Source: Staphylococcus simiae
GTDB taxonomy: Bacteria; Bacillota; Bacilli; Staphylococcales; Staphylococcaceae
Direction: 5' to 3'
DNA length: 64,000 bases
Assembly: GCF_017357005.1 (NCBI RefSeq)
Contig: NZ_CP071589.1
Coordinates: forward strand, 248,001 to 312,000
Below, in pieces: positions 9,133 to 18,626 of the stretch. The notes beneath the pieces are model-generated. The model saw nothing but the letters and a program-made list of their open reading frames with translations, had not been told where the DNA came from and did not search any database. Numbering within the stretch: the stretch's first letter is position 1; every line of letters starts with the position of its first letter. Position numbers and translations under genes: made by a program.

Positions 9133-9162
9133 TTAATATAGAGAGTATACTATGAAAAGACA

Positions 9163-9186
9163 ATTTTGTGAATGTTTTCACAAAAT
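9163..9186. promoter_or_regulatory. Rex operator upstream of the FNT gene
   Basis: 9166-9183 reads TTGTGAATGTTTTCACAA, an exact fit to the staphylococcal Rex consensus TTGTGAA-W4-TTCACAA apart from one G in the spacer. The arms extend to 10 bp each (9163-9172, 9177-9186). Rex releases DNA when NADH/NAD+ is high, so the transporter should be induced in fermentation. Confidence 0.85.
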
Positions 9187-9424
9187 ATTTTTTGAAAAAC
9201 ATTCTTTGCAAAATTAACAAAGATTATATTTTGAAAATGATTGAGTATCGTTTATAATCTATGACTGTTCAAATTCAATGATATTGCCTATAAAAAAGTT
9301 GAGACATTAAGATCTTCGTGAAAGTAACAAAGATAATTTCTATTGAAAATTGATAAAAGTTGTCTTATTATGTTGAAATATTTACATGTAAAATTATATA
9401 AAAACGAAGTATTGAACATAAATA

Positions 9425-9463
9425 AGCACAAAGACGATTTAAAAATAAAATCATCTTTGTGCT
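9425..9463. terminator. Stem-loop that the first group II intron abuts
   Basis: A 16-bp inverted repeat (9425-9440 with 9448-9463; one C-A mismatch on the plus strand, G-U on the minus strand) has a 7-base loop. It ends 6 bases before the intron's first base. Without the intron it would lie about 125 bases beyond the brnQ stop, so it may be the original brnQ terminator. Confidence 0.65.
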
Positions 9464-9469
9464 ATTGTT

Positions 9470-11335
9470 GTGCGCCCGGCATGGGTAATTACTAGACGGT
9501 GAAAGTCCGTTACAGGCTTGGTAGTAGGAACTGTTAGCGAAAGACAAGGGTGTCCATTGTGAAATGGAATCTGAAGGAAGTCGGACGCAAACACTCGCAC
9601 TGACGAACAGAAATATCATACAAGGCTATGTGGAATGGATGAATCTGCAATACAAGATAAAGTCCGATACTACCCGAGTTCTATATAGTAAATGATGCAG
9701 TGGAATGAGTGGAAAGTGGTTACTCTTACCCGGGGAGGTCTCATCAGCGATAAAAAAAATCGTAGTAATAACGAATGATGAGAAGTCAGCAGAGGTCATA
9801 GTAGGTAGAAATACTGAAGGACTGAACAATATTCATACAAAGTAAAGAATGGAGGTTAGAGATTTACAACGTACAGAATACAATTAATGATTGGCAACTC
9901 ATAGAAAGATAAGTAGTGGAACGAAAAAGGATATATGAGTGCGTACAGTAAATCTTAGGTGAAATGAAAGAAATGTATCGTGAGTCTCCATCTATGATGG
10001 AGCTTGTTGTAAGAGAGAATAATATACAAAAAGCAATTAAGAAAGTGAAGAAAAACAACGGTGCACCTGGCATCGATGGCATGCGAGTAAGTGAATTAAC
10101 ATCACATTTCGCAAAATACTTTCCACAAATTAAACAAAAACTGCTTGATGGCACGTATAAGCCACAAGCAGTAAGAAAGGTTGAAATACCTAAATCAAAT
10201 GGGAAAAAGCGCGTGCTTGGAATCCCTGTCGCAAGAGACAGAGTTATCCAACAAGCCATTAAACAAGTCATTGAACCTAGTATCGACCGTACTTTCTCAA
10301 AACACAGTCATGGCTTTAGACCGAATCGTAGTACAGGAACTGCACTTAAAGAATGTGCAACATACTATGAAGAAGGTTACTTAGTTGCAGTTGATTGTGA
10401 TTTAAAACAGTGCTTTGATATGTTGAACCATGATAAATTAATGTATCTATTTGAACGACATGTTCAAGATAAAGCCATTTCTAAATTTATTCGTAGAAGC
10501 CTACAGGTTGGTGCAATCGACCTCAATGGTAATTATCGAAGTAGAGAAATAGGTGCACCGCAAGGTGGTGTTATTTCCCCGTTACTTTGTAATATTTATC
10601 TTCACGAATTAGATAATGAATTGGAGAAACGTGGTCATCGCTTTGTTCGTTATGCAGATGACTTCGTCATCTTTGTACGTACAAAACGAGCGGGTCAACG
10701 TGTCATGGAAAGTGTGACAAAGTTTATCGAAAAAGACCTTAAACTTATTGTAAATAGTGAAAAGAGCAAGGTAGGTTCTATCACACGTTTAAAGTTCTTG
10801 AGTTGTCTAATGACCAAAGTAAATGGCACTTATCGTTTCAGACCGACTATGGAAGCAAGAAGAAATTTAAAACGCACCTTAAGACGTCTAACGAAACGAA
10901 ATAGACCAGGTACCTTTAAAGAGATTATATCAGAAATTAATCAAGTAACACGAGGGTGGATAAATTACTTTGGTAAAGGATTTATTACAGGTTTTGTAAC
11001 GAAGTTACAATCATGGTTAAACCGACGCATTAGACAACTAATCCTCAAAAGATGGAAAAGAATAAAAACCAAATATAAGATGTTACGTAAGTATGGACTT
11101 GACCATAAGAGTGCAATGAAAATTGCCAATTCAAGAAAGAAATACTGGCGCTTATCATCAACGCATGAAGTTCATCGTGCACTTACAACAAAACGTCTCT
11201 ACAAGTGGGGGTTAGAACCATTAACCCAACTCGCAGAGACGGCTTACGCAAGATATTGAACCGCCGAGTACGGAACCGTACGCTCGGTGGTGTGAGAGGA
11301 CGGATAATCAAATAATGGTTATCCTCCTACTCGAT
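9470..11335 (+). mobile_element. Group II intron, class C type, intact copy
   Basis: The 5' end is GTGCGCCCGGCATGGG. About 490 bases of ribozyme (domains I-IV) precede the reverse transcriptase. Domain V is visible at about 11264-11296, with stem CCGCCGAG/CTCGGTGG. Domain VI follows (GGATAATCA/TGGTTATCC), and the end is CTACTCGAT. Both copies share sequence to 11337, so the 3' end is uncertain by about 2 bases. Insertion just 3' of a stem-loop and a short RT without an endonuclease domain mark class C introns. Confidence 0.9.
9964..11259 (+). CDS. ltrA: Group II intron reverse transcriptase/maturase
   Basis: A 431-residue intron-encoded protein. The RT domain covers about 10-270, with NNGAPGIDGM (RT0/1), the QGGVISPLLCNIYLHELD block and the catalytic YADD in RFVRYADDFVIFVR. 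A maturase (X) domain follows at about 285-370 and a basic C-terminus with the AYARY end at about 370-431. There is no C-terminal HNH endonuclease, as usual for class C introns, which prime at replication forks. It lies wholly inside domain IV of the intron. ATG start 3 bases after TAGGTGAA. Reading frame intact, so this copy could supply protein in trans to the broken copy. Confidence 0.95.
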   Translation: MKEMYRESPSMMELVVRENNIQKAIKKVKKNNGAPGIDGMRVSELTSHFAKYFPQIKQKLLDGTYKPQAVRKVEIPKSNGKKRVLGIPVARDRVIQQAIKQVIEPSIDRTFSKHSHGFRPNRSTGTALKECATYYEEGYLVAVDCDLKQCFDMLNHDKLMYLFERHVQDKAISKFIRRSLQVGAIDLNGNYRSREIGAPQGGVISPLLCNIYLHELDNELEKRGHRFVRYADDFVIFVRTKRAGQRVMESVTKFIEKDLKLIVNSEKSKVGSITRLKFLSCLMTKVNGTYRFRPTMEARRNLKRTLRRLTKRNRPGTFKEIISEINQVTRGWINYFGKGFITGFVTKLQSWLNRRIRQLILKRWKRIKTKYKMLRKYGLDHKSAMKIANSRKKYWRLSSTHEVHRALTTKRLYKWGLEPLTQLAETAYARY

Positions 11336-11463
11336 TTGGGAAATTATACCTCACCCTAAAGATTGTTATACATGATAGATTGGAAACATATTGATGCTAT
11401 ATCGCAATCAATATGAACTGTATTTTTATTAGCATATGAATCAAAATCAAACTTACACAATCA

Positions 11464-12774
11464 TTATGATGCTGTCATATTAGGTTTACGTTTAATAGCA
11501 AAGTCAATGATTAAGCCAATAATCGTAAATATGATAAATGGTATTAACCAAGCTAAGTCGATACTAGATAGCGGTAAGGCTTTAAACCAATTTAAGACAA
11601 AGCCATGTAGTAAATTAAAGCTATTTAAAATTTGTAAGATTGAAATCACTAATGTAACAATTGTCGCTAAACGATAAGCCCAACTAAATCTGAATGAGCT
11701 AAACATATTAATAAACGAAATTAAGACAAGTACAATTGATACTGGATATATTAATGTTAGTAAAGGTACAGCAATACTTAAGATCATTTTTAAACCTAAT
11801 GTTGTAAATAAGAAACCAATAATTGAAAATACTAAAGCAAATGATTTATATGAAAATTTATTTACATGTTTTTTAGTGAATGTAGCACAGGCATTGACTA
11901 AACCAATACACGTCGTTAAGCATGCTAATATAACAGTTAACGCAAAGACGATATCACCAAATGAACCAAAGACACGTAATGAGTTGTAAGTTAAAATATC
12001 TGTACCATCTTTATAATTGCCCGGTGCTGTAGATGCACCAACATAAGCTAAAGCAAAATAGATAACGCCAAGTAATAGAGCAGAAATTAACCCTGATAAA
12101 CAGACATACTTTAATATTTTTAAACGGTCAGTCATACCTTTGAATTTATAGCCGTTCACAATGACTACTGAAAAGGCTAATGCAGCAACTAAATCCATTG
12201 TAAAGTAACCTTCTAAACTACCTGAAACGAATGGATGTGCCACATACTTGTCATGTGGTGAGCCTAATGCTGCTTCTGGATTGATAATGACTGCAATACT
12301 TAATAAAGCTACCATTAATAATAATAACGGTGTTAATAGTTTCCCTAAATTATCAACAATTTTTGATGGATTTAAACTAAGCCAATAAACAATTGCAAAA
12401 AAGATTGCGGCAAAGATAATTAAAGTCCATTGGTTATGTATCGGTAAGATGTTTCTAGTACCAATTTCATAAGCAACGTTAGCTGCCCTTGGAATACCAT
12501 AGAATGCACCGATAGACATATAAATGACTACAGCAAAGCCAAAGCCAAACCATGGATGGATTCTATTTCCTACACTTTCAACACCTTCATCATAATAAGC
12601 TACTACAATTACAGTTATAAAGGGGAGCAATATACCCGTAAGTGCAAAACCTAGCATGCTAATCCACATATTTTCGCCAGCAGTATGACCTAGCATAGGT
12701 GGGAATATTAGATTTCCGGCACCGAAAAATAATGAAAATAACATGAGTCCTGAAATAATAACTTGTTTTTTCAT
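11464..12774 (-). CDS. brnQ: BrnQ-type branched-chain amino acid transporter
   Basis: A 436-residue LIVCS-family symporter that imports Leu, Ile and Val with Na+ or H+. The N-terminus has the family pattern SLFFGAGNLIFPPMLG, followed by about 12 membrane helices. The ATG at 12774 is preferred over the one at 12780 because AGGAAGG ends only 2 bases before the latter but 8 before the former. It is a single gene; a weak CodY-like box lies upstream. S. aureus has several BrnQ paralogues, so the exact paralogue number is not assigned. Confidence 0.92.
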   Translation of the reverse strand: MKKQVIISGLMLFSLFFGAGNLIFPPMLGHTAGENMWISMLGFALTGILLPFITVIVVAYYDEGVESVGNRIHPWFGFGFAVVIYMSIGAFYGIPRAANVAYEIGTRNILPIHNQWTLIIFAAIFFAIVYWLSLNPSKIVDNLGKLLTPLLLLMVALLSIAVIINPEAALGSPHDKYVAHPFVSGSLEGYFTMDLVAALAFSVVIVNGYKFKGMTDRLKILKYVCLSGLISALLLGVIYFALAYVGASTAPGNYKDGTDILTYNSLRVFGSFGDIVFALTVILACLTTCIGLVNACATFTKKHVNKFSYKSFALVFSIIGFLFTTLGLKMILSIAVPLLTLIYPVSIVLVLISFINMFSSFRFSWAYRLATIVTLVISILQILNSFNLLHGFVLNWFKALPLSSIDLAWLIPFIIFTIIGLIIDFAIKRKPNMTAS

Positions 12775-12814
12775 TGTCATTTCCTTCCTAGTTGTATGTA
12801 TTCATAATAATTTA

Positions 12815-12829
12815 AAAAATCTGAAAAAT
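12815..12829. promoter_or_regulatory. Possible CodY box upstream of brnQ
   Basis: AAAAATCTGAAAAAT matches the CodY consensus AATTTTCWGAAAATT at 11 of 15 positions, about 40 bases before the start. BrnQ genes are known CodY targets in S. aureus, but in AT-rich DNA such a match is weak evidence. The rest of this roughly 300-base gap shows nothing else clear. Confidence 0.3.
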
Positions 12830-13079
12830 AAGACGATAATCAATTTTCAAACGATAACAATTTGATTTTATTAGTAAACACTGAATATTGCAATAGTAAT
12901 ACATTATTAAAATGGAATAATAACTCGATATGAGTTATTTTAACACTGAATTATATGAAAAATTATATTTATTTTAAGTTATGACAAATAAAAGGGGAGA
13001 AGATATAGTTAGCAGCGAATTGAATTAGAATTTATAAAGTTATAAGATAAAGTTAAATTTTAATAAGGGGGAGAATTAT

Positions 13080-13589
13080 ATGGACGTAAGATTTCCTATA
13101 GGCCAATTACAAGTACCACAGACTATTACTCAAGATCATTTGGATGCATGGTCACAAGATATTGAAGAATATACTAAACGTTTACAGCATACTGTTGAAA
13201 ATATAAAGGATAATCAACTTCAGTCTACATATAGACCAGGCGCATGGACAGTGCAACAGCTTGTTCATCATATTGCTGATTCACAATTAAATATGTATCA
13301 AAGATTGAAATTAGCTTTAACTGATGCTAATCCAGAAATACCACCATTTGATCAAAATCAATGGGTGTTAATGGAAGATTATGATTTACCAATAGATATA
13401 TCAATTCAGTTATTAGAAGCTTTGAATCAAAGAATTGTTGCAGTGATTAAAGATATTGACTTAGCACAACTTGATCGTACGTTTAAGCTAAAAGATGAAG
13501 GTACGGTAACAGTTGGGGAAACTATTGCTAAATTATCATGGCATGAAAATCATCATTTAGCACATATTAACATTGCTTTAAATCAGTAA
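13080..13589 (+). CDS. DinB/YfiT-fold putative metal-dependent hydrolase (bacillithiol-S-transferase-like)
   Basis: A 169-residue four-helix DinB-superfamily protein. The metal site is suggested by His63/His64 (WTVQQLVHHIADS) and the HxxxH pair His158/His162 (WHENHHLAHI), the arrangement seen in B. subtilis YfiT and BstA. YfiT-type proteins in bacillithiol-making Firmicutes can conjugate or hydrolyse thiol adducts, and staphylococci make bacillithiol. The assignment to BstA is inferred. ATG with AAGGGGGAG. Monocistronic, between brnQ and sapS. Confidence 0.8.
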   Translation: MDVRFPIGQLQVPQTITQDHLDAWSQDIEEYTKRLQHTVENIKDNQLQSTYRPGAWTVQQLVHHIADSQLNMYQRLKLALTDANPEIPPFDQNQWVLMEDYDLPIDISIQLLEALNQRIVAVIKDIDLAQLDRTFKLKDEGTVTVGETIAKLSWHENHHLAHINIALNQ

Positions 13590-13599
13590 AGAATACTCA

Positions 13600-13710
13600 A
13601 AAGGGTTAGACACAAATCGTACTGTAATGAACTTTAAGATATTAGTAGCAACTGTTGCATTTTAATATACTGATAAATCATGTTTTGAAATACTGATCAG
13701 CCTCATTAGA
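13600..13710 (+). repeat. Decayed copy of long repeat family 1
   Basis: TTAGACACAAA ... GTAGCAACTGTTGCATTTTAA ... CTGATAAATCATGTTTTGAAA ... CAGCCTCATTAG aligns in order with the GGGACAAA / GGCAGTAACT / CTGATAAATCACCATTTTGAAA / AGTCAGTCTTGCC blocks of copy A, but much diverged. It sits in the 348-base gap before sapS; nothing else is seen there. Confidence 0.45.
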
Positions 13711-13937
13711 TTGTATGTTCTGTCATTAAATATATAGTTTTGATTTTTAATTAGATCCTGCAGTTGTACCTTTATAAAATAAAGCGAAAAATATTTTCAG
13801 TCTACTTCAAAAAGATCTAATGATTATCAAGCAAATAAAAAATAATACAAACTATTGTTAAAGTAAAAATTGCATAAGATGTTCAAATACATTTATAATT
13901 CTAATTGTATTTTATAATTCTTAGATGAGGTGATTTG

Positions 13938-14831
13938 ATGAGTAAATTAACAAAATCAGTTGCGGCAATCGGTTTATCCGTAGCTGTAACAATGTCAGCG
14001 CCTATCGCGACACATTCAACGGCATTGGCAAAAAGTTCCGATGAAATAGAACAAACGCAACACACAAAACAAACTACATCCACAGAACAAGTTAACTTAG
14101 GTAAAGAAAATACGATGGCAGTTGCTTGGTATCAAAATTCTGCTGAGGCTAAAGCATTATATTTACAAGGGTATAATAGTGCTAAAGTTCAACTTGATAA
14201 AGAAATTAAAAAGAATAAAGGCAAACATAAATTAGCAATTGCATTAGATTTGGATGAAACGGTATTAGACAATTCACCATTCCAAGGCTATGCTTCAGTA
14301 CATAACAAAGCTTTTCCAGCAGGATGGCATGAATGGGTTCAATCTGCTCAAGCTAAACCCGTTTATGGTGCTAAAGAGTTCTTAAAATATGCCGATGATA
14401 AAGGTGTAGACATTTATTACATTTCAGATAGAGACAAAGATAAAGACTTAAAAGCGACACAACGTAATTTGAAAAAAGAAGGTATTCCTCAAGCTAAAAA
14501 AAGTCATATTTTACTAAAAGGTAAAGATGATAAGAGTAAAGAACCTCGTAGACAGCAAGTTGAGAAACATCATAAACTTGTGATGCTATTTGGTGATAAC
14601 TTATTAGATTTCACAGATCCTAAAGAAGCGACGGCACAATCTCGTGAAGACTTGATTAACAAACATAAAGATGACTTTGGTAAAAAATACATTATTTTCC
14701 CTAATCCAATGTACGGTAGTTGGGAATCTACAATTTATAACAATAATAGTAAACTAACAGATCAACAAAAAGATAAATTGAGAACACAATCTATTAAGCA
14801 ATTTGATCCTGAAACTGGTAAAGTTAAATAA
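13938..14831 (+). CDS. sapS: SapS-type secreted class C acid phosphatase
   Basis: A 297-residue HAD-superfamily phosphatase of the class C/e(P4) group, which dephosphorylates nucleotides and other monophosphates outside the cell. The signal peptide is about residues 1-32 (ends STALA-K) and has no lipobox Cys, so the protein is secreted rather than lipid-anchored. Both class C signatures are present: LAIALDLDETVLDNSPF (Asp104, Asp106) and VMLFGDNLLDF (Asp220, Asp224). ATG at 13938 is chosen over TTG at 13935 because GAGGTGA ends only 1 base before the latter. It closely resembles S. aureus SapS. Confidence 0.92.
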   Translation: MSKLTKSVAAIGLSVAVTMSAPIATHSTALAKSSDEIEQTQHTKQTTSTEQVNLGKENTMAVAWYQNSAEAKALYLQGYNSAKVQLDKEIKKNKGKHKLAIALDLDETVLDNSPFQGYASVHNKAFPAGWHEWVQSAQAKPVYGAKEFLKYADDKGVDIYYISDRDKDKDLKATQRNLKKEGIPQAKKSHILLKGKDDKSKEPRRQQVEKHHKLVMLFGDNLLDFTDPKEATAQSREDLINKHKDDFGKKYIIFPNPMYGSWESTIYNNNSKLTDQQKDKLRTQSIKQFDPETGKVK

Positions 14832-14854
14832 TCATCATCGATAATGCAACTATG

Positions 14855-14885
14855 AGCCTCTTACAAAATAGTAAAGTAAGAGGCT
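14855..14885 (+). terminator. sapS terminator
   Basis: A perfect 10-bp stem AGCCTCTTAC/GTAAGAGGCT (14855-14864 with 14876-14885), an 11-base loop and a TTTTAA tail, 23 bases beyond the sapS stop. Confidence 0.85.
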
Positions 14886-15000
14886 TTTAATTATGTCTAA
14901 GCATGTGAATTTTATGATAAAAAATATAACAAATGTTAATGAAACCTTTAAAATAATATAACTTTGGGTATAATGAGACAGAACAAAGAACCAAGCAAAT

Positions 15001-15220
15001 GGGAGTGGGACAGCAATAATTATTTCAAAATAAACAATTTCGTAGATGACCGTCTTGCACATTAATGTAAAATCCACACATGGATTTTTGATGACGGGTC
15101 CGTCCCACCCCGGCAAGACTGACTAGGTTTGTAAAACGTTGACAAACCAACATTTTACAAACCAGACAGTTACTGCCAAATGCTTAATTATAAGTGAAAA
15201 ATGCTTTTGTTCTAGTCTCT
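15001..15220 (-). repeat. Long dispersed intergenic repeat, family 1, copy B (inverted, long form)
   Basis: Reads GGGAGTGGGACAG ... CCACCCCGGCAAGACTGACT ... CCAGACAGTTACTGCCAAATGC, the reverse complement of copies A, C and D. Like copy A it has an extra segment (CGTAGATGACCGTCTTGCAC). The core hairpin GTTTGTAAAACGTTG/CAACATTTTACAAAC is kept. It fills most of the 452-base gap before the ABC genes. Confidence 0.82.
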
Positions 15221-15283
15221 AGATATGAATTAAAAAGAGTTATAGCAATCGTAAAATGATATTTATAAAAAGGAGAGACCTAC

Positions 15284-16333
15284 ATGTTTTTAGCTTGGAA
15301 TGAAATTCGGCATAATAAATTAAAATTTGGGCTTATTATTGGTGTCTTAACAATGATTAGTTACTTATTATTTCTATTATCAGGGCTAGCCAATGGCCTG
15401 ATTAATATGAATAAAGAAGGTATAGATAAATGGAATGCTGATGCCATTGTCTTAAATAAAGACGCTAACCAAACTGTACAACAGTCAATTTTTAACAATA
15501 AAGATGTTAAAGATAAATATCAGCAACAAACACCTCTAAAACAAACAGGAGAAATTATTTCTAATGGACATCAAGAAGAAAATGTCTTGGTATTTGGGGT
15601 AACAGCTAAGTCATTCTTAGTACCTAAATTAATTGAAGGTCATAAAGCAACTAACTCGAATGATGTTGTTGCAGATCAAACACTTAAGGACAAAGGATTT
15701 AAAGTAGGAGATAAATTAACGTTGTCTCAGTCAGATGAAACGCTACATATTGTAGGCTTTTCAGAGAGCGCGAAATATAATGCATCTCCAGTTATTTTCA
15801 CTAATAATGACACCATTCAAAAAATTAATCCAATGTTAGCTAAAGATAAAGTCAATGCAGTTGTTGTTCGAGATAAACATTGGAAAGATAAAACGTTGAA
15901 TCATAATTTAGAAGCAGTGAGTATTAATGATTTTATTGAAAATTTACCAGGTTACAAACCTCAAAATTTAACACTTAACTTTATGATTTCATTCTTGTTT
16001 GTGATTTCAGCAACTGTCATTGGTATCTTTTTATACGTCATTACATTACAAAAAACGAGTTTATTTGGTATTTTGAAAGCACAAGGATTTACAAATGGTT
16101 ATTTAGCCAAAGTGGTTTTATCACAAACTGTCATTTTAGCAGTATTTGGTACGATAATTGGTCTTGTCTTAACTGCGATAACTGGTGCATTTTTACCAGA
16201 TGCTGTACCTGTCAAATTTGATGTCATGACACTTGTTATTTTTGCGCTTGTGTTAATCGTCGTATCAATGATAGGCAGTTTATTCTCAGTGTTAACTATA
16301 AGAAAAATAGATCCATTAAAAGCTATAGGATAG
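15284..16333 (+). CDS. ABC transporter permease, FtsX/MacB-like
   Basis: A 349-residue permease with the MacB/FtsX layout: one N-terminal membrane helix (about 15-40), an extracytoplasmic domain of about 190 residues rich in Lys/Asn/Asp, then three C-terminal helices (about 232-345). It ends in the TIRKIDPLKAIG motif that contacts the ATPase. ATG with AGGAGA. The ATPase gene starts 13 bases after the stop, so the two form a unit. Such pairs act as mechanotransmission pumps or efflux of haem, peptides or antibiotics; the resemblance is to HrtB/DevC, but the substrate is unknown. Confidence 0.85.
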   Translation: MFLAWNEIRHNKLKFGLIIGVLTMISYLLFLLSGLANGLINMNKEGIDKWNADAIVLNKDANQTVQQSIFNNKDVKDKYQQQTPLKQTGEIISNGHQEENVLVFGVTAKSFLVPKLIEGHKATNSNDVVADQTLKDKGFKVGDKLTLSQSDETLHIVGFSESAKYNASPVIFTNNDTIQKINPMLAKDKVNAVVVRDKHWKDKTLNHNLEAVSINDFIENLPGYKPQNLTLNFMISFLFVISATVIGIFLYVITLQKTSLFGILKAQGFTNGYLAKVVLSQTVILAVFGTIIGLVLTAITGAFLPDAVPVKFDVMTLVIFALVLIVVSMIGSLFSVLTIRKIDPLKAIG

Positions 16334-16346
16334 GAGGGACTAAGGT

Positions 16347-17012
16347 ATGTTGCAATTTGAAGATGTGACAAAATCTTTTAAAGATGGTAACAAAACAATT
16401 GAAGCGGTTAAATCAACAAACTTTAATATTGATGAAGGTGACATAGTTGCATTGGTTGGTCCATCAGGTTCAGGTAAAAGTACCTTTCTAACTATGGCGG
16501 GTGCTTTACAAACACCGACAACTGGACGTATTTTGATTAATCAACAAGATATTACAACAATGCGTCAAAAGCAGTTGGCAAAAGTGAGAATGTCTGATAT
16601 TGGCTTTATTTTACAAGCGACGAATTTAGTGCCGTTTTTAACTGTTAAACAGCAATTTACATTACTAAAGAAAAAGAAGAACAATGTTATGAGTGACGAA
16701 GATTATCATCAGTTAATGACGCAACTAGGCTTAGCAGAATTGGGGAACAAATTACCATCTGAATTATCTGGAGGACAAAGACAGCGAGTGGCAATTGCTA
16801 AAGCACTTTATACTAATCCATCGATTATATTAGCGGATGAACCAACCGCATCATTAGATACTGAAAATGCCATTGAAGTTGTGAAAATTTTACGAGATCA
16901 AGCTAAAAAGAGAAATAAAGCGTGCATTATTGTGACACATGATGAACGATTAAAGGAATATTGTGATAAGTCTTACCATATGCAAGATGGACAATTACAA
17001 TTAGAACAATAA
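16347..17012 (+). CDS. ABC transporter ATP-binding protein (LolD/MacB/HrtA group)
   Basis: A 221-residue ATPase partner of the preceding permease. Walker A GPSGSGKST is at about residues 38-46, the signature LSGGQRQRVAIAKAL at about 139-153, Walker B IILADEPTASLD at about 159-170 and the switch His in IIVTHD at about 192. The SGGQRQRVAIA plus ADEPTASLD pattern is typical of the MacB/LolD clade rather than importers. ATG with TAGGAGGG. A terminator follows. Confidence 0.92.
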   Translation: MLQFEDVTKSFKDGNKTIEAVKSTNFNIDEGDIVALVGPSGSGKSTFLTMAGALQTPTTGRILINQQDITTMRQKQLAKVRMSDIGFILQATNLVPFLTVKQQFTLLKKKKNNVMSDEDYHQLMTQLGLAELGNKLPSELSGGQRQRVAIAKALYTNPSIILADEPTASLDTENAIEVVKILRDQAKKRNKACIIVTHDERLKEYCDKSYHMQDGQLQLEQ

Positions 17013-17024
17013 GAAGTCGAAGAT

Positions 17025-17060
17025 AAGACAGAAACTACTGTGACAAGTTGTTTCTGTCTT
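17025..17060 (+). terminator. Terminator of the ABC pair
   Basis: A perfect 11-bp stem AAGACAGAAAC/GTTTCTGTCTT (17025-17035 with 17050-17060) followed by TTTT, 12 bases beyond the stop. Confidence 0.9.
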
Positions 17061-17084
17061 TTTTGATTTTTCTATTTTTTTGCA

Positions 17085-17148
17085 TTGATAAAGAAAAAGT
17101 GAATAATTTAAAAATGATTATGTATCAGTTCAATTTGGGAGAGAATCC
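17085..17148 (+). repeat. Short hairpin repeat, family 2, diverged copy
   Basis: TGATAAAGAAAAAGTGAATAA ... ATTATGTATCAGTTCAATTTGGGAGAGAATCC shares the loop (AAGTGAATAAT) and the tail of the copy at 7827, but the left arm is degraded so the hairpin is no longer perfect. Confidence 0.65.
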
Positions 17149-17289
17149 TTTTTGATGTGTAAATTTAGCGAATCTAGTTAATTTACATATAAATAAATAT
17201 AAAATTATCAGAAATTTTAAAATATTCCGTGAAACATAATAAATTTTGTAGTAAAATAACGCCTAAGAGTTTTTAAGATAAAGAAAGTC

Positions 17290-17433
17290 AGCGAAAAAAG
17301 CATTTAATAGTTAATAGGATGTGATGGGCAATAACTATCTATTGCTAAAGCAAATTTTTATTAACCTAGCTAGTCTTGTTGAACTAAGGGTGGAGGAATA
17401 AATTTTAAAAAATTTATTTCGATTATGCGCCCA
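17290..17433 (+). repeat. Decayed copy of long repeat family 1
   Basis: GGGCAATAACTATCT, AACCTAGCTAGTCTTG, AAGGGTGGAGGAATAAATTTTAAAA and ATTATGCGCCC follow the same block order as copy C (GGCAGTAACTGTCT, AACCTAGTCAGTCTTG, GGGGTGGGAATA, TGTCCCAC). The remaining DNA up to 17562 is AT-rich and shows only the promoter region of the next gene. Confidence 0.5.
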
Positions 17434-17562
17434 AGTAATGATTGACACATCTTCAAAAGCTCATTGTACAATTGTATATTTCATGTTGTTAGAATAGTGA
17501 AAATTGTATGTACTATGCATGCATAACATGGAATATACAAAATAATATAAAGGAGATCATAT

Positions 17563-18594
17563 ATGGATTTATTAATAGGTACATTGTTTTTGTTTTTAGT
17601 CTTAGTTATTTTTACGTTATTTACATATAAAGCACCCAATGGTATGCGTGCAATGGGTGCTTTAGCTAATGCTGCAATTGCCACTTTTTTAGTAGAGGCT
17701 TTTAATAAATATGTTGGTGGAGAAGTCTTTGGTATTAAATTTTTAGCAGACTTAGGGGATGCTGCCGGAGGTCTTGGTGGTGTTGCGGCAGCCGGGTTAA
17801 CTGCACTTGCCATAGGTGTTTCACCAGTATATGCCTTAGTCATTGCAGCATCTTGTGGTGGTCTTGATTTATTACCAGGATTCTTTGCCGGTTATATTGT
17901 TGGTTACATTATGAAGTATAGTGAAAAATATGTGCCAGATGGTGTTGATTTAATTGGTTCAATCGTACTACTAGCACCATTAGCACGATTAATAGCAGTA
18001 TTATTGACGCCTGTTGTTAATAATACTTTAATTCGTATTGGTGATATTATTCAAAGTAGTACAGATACGAACCCGATTATCATGGGTATTATTTTAGGTG
18101 GTATCATTACCGTTGTAGGTACAGCACCATTAAGTTCAATGGCGTTGACCGCGTTACTTGGATTAACGGGTATTCCAATGGCAGTTGGTTCAATGGCAGC
18201 ATTTAGTTCTGCCTTTATGAATGGTACATTATTCCACAGATTAAAATTAGGAGATCGTAAATCAACTATTTCAGTAAGTATTGAACCATTGTCGCAAGCA
18301 GATATTGTATCTGCGAATCCTATACCTATTTATATTACTAACTTTTTTGGAGGCGCGATTGCCGGTTTAATTATTGCGTTATCCGGTCTAATAAATGATG
18401 CAACAGGTACAGCTACACCGATTGCTGGTTTCTTAGTCATGTTTGGATTTAATAATCCAACAACGATTGTTCTTTATGGCATTGCTATGGCCGTTGTTGG
18501 TACATTGTCAGGCTATATTGGCTCACTAGCCTTTAAAAATTATCCAATTGTGACCAAACAAGATATGATTAACCGTGGTGCTACAGATGCATAA
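17563..18594 (+). CDS. PTS EIIC-like membrane protein (PTS_EIIC_2 type), substrate unknown
   Basis: A 343-residue polytopic membrane protein, Gly/Ala/Ile rich, with about 10 hydrophobic segments. The family look is GDAAGGLGGVAAAGLTALAIGVSPVYALVIAASCGGLDLLPGFFAGYIVGYI, a short polar loop SIEPLSQADIVSANPIPIYITNFFGG, and a C-terminal ITKQDMINRG-like tail. Proteins of this type are annotated as standalone PTS IIC; no EIIA or EIIB gene is adjacent, so phosphotransfer coupling is not shown. ATG with AAAGGAGAT. Its terminator is the target of the second group II intron. Confidence 0.72.
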   Translation: MDLLIGTLFLFLVLVIFTLFTYKAPNGMRAMGALANAAIATFLVEAFNKYVGGEVFGIKFLADLGDAAGGLGGVAAAGLTALAIGVSPVYALVIAASCGGLDLLPGFFAGYIVGYIMKYSEKYVPDGVDLIGSIVLLAPLARLIAVLLTPVVNNTLIRIGDIIQSSTDTNPIIMGIILGGIITVVGTAPLSSMALTALLGLTGIPMAVGSMAAFSSAFMNGTLFHRLKLGDRKSTISVSIEPLSQADIVSANPIPIYITNFFGGAIAGLIIALSGLINDATGTATPIAGFLVMFGFNNPTTIVLYGIAMAVVGTLSGYIGSLAFKNYPIVTKQDMINRGATDA

Positions 18595-18626
18595 AATAAC
18601 ATAATCAAATTATTTAGAATAACGTA

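Noticed and set aside
9368-10271. Minus-strand reading frames across the intron ribozyme and RT
   Set aside because: They run antisense to ribozyme domains and to the RT gene, have no ribosome sites and recur in the second intron only because the DNA is copied.
14850-15116. Minus-strand 88-residue open frame
   Set aside because: It lies in dispersed repeat copy B and the sapS terminator; no conserved protein character and no ribosome site.
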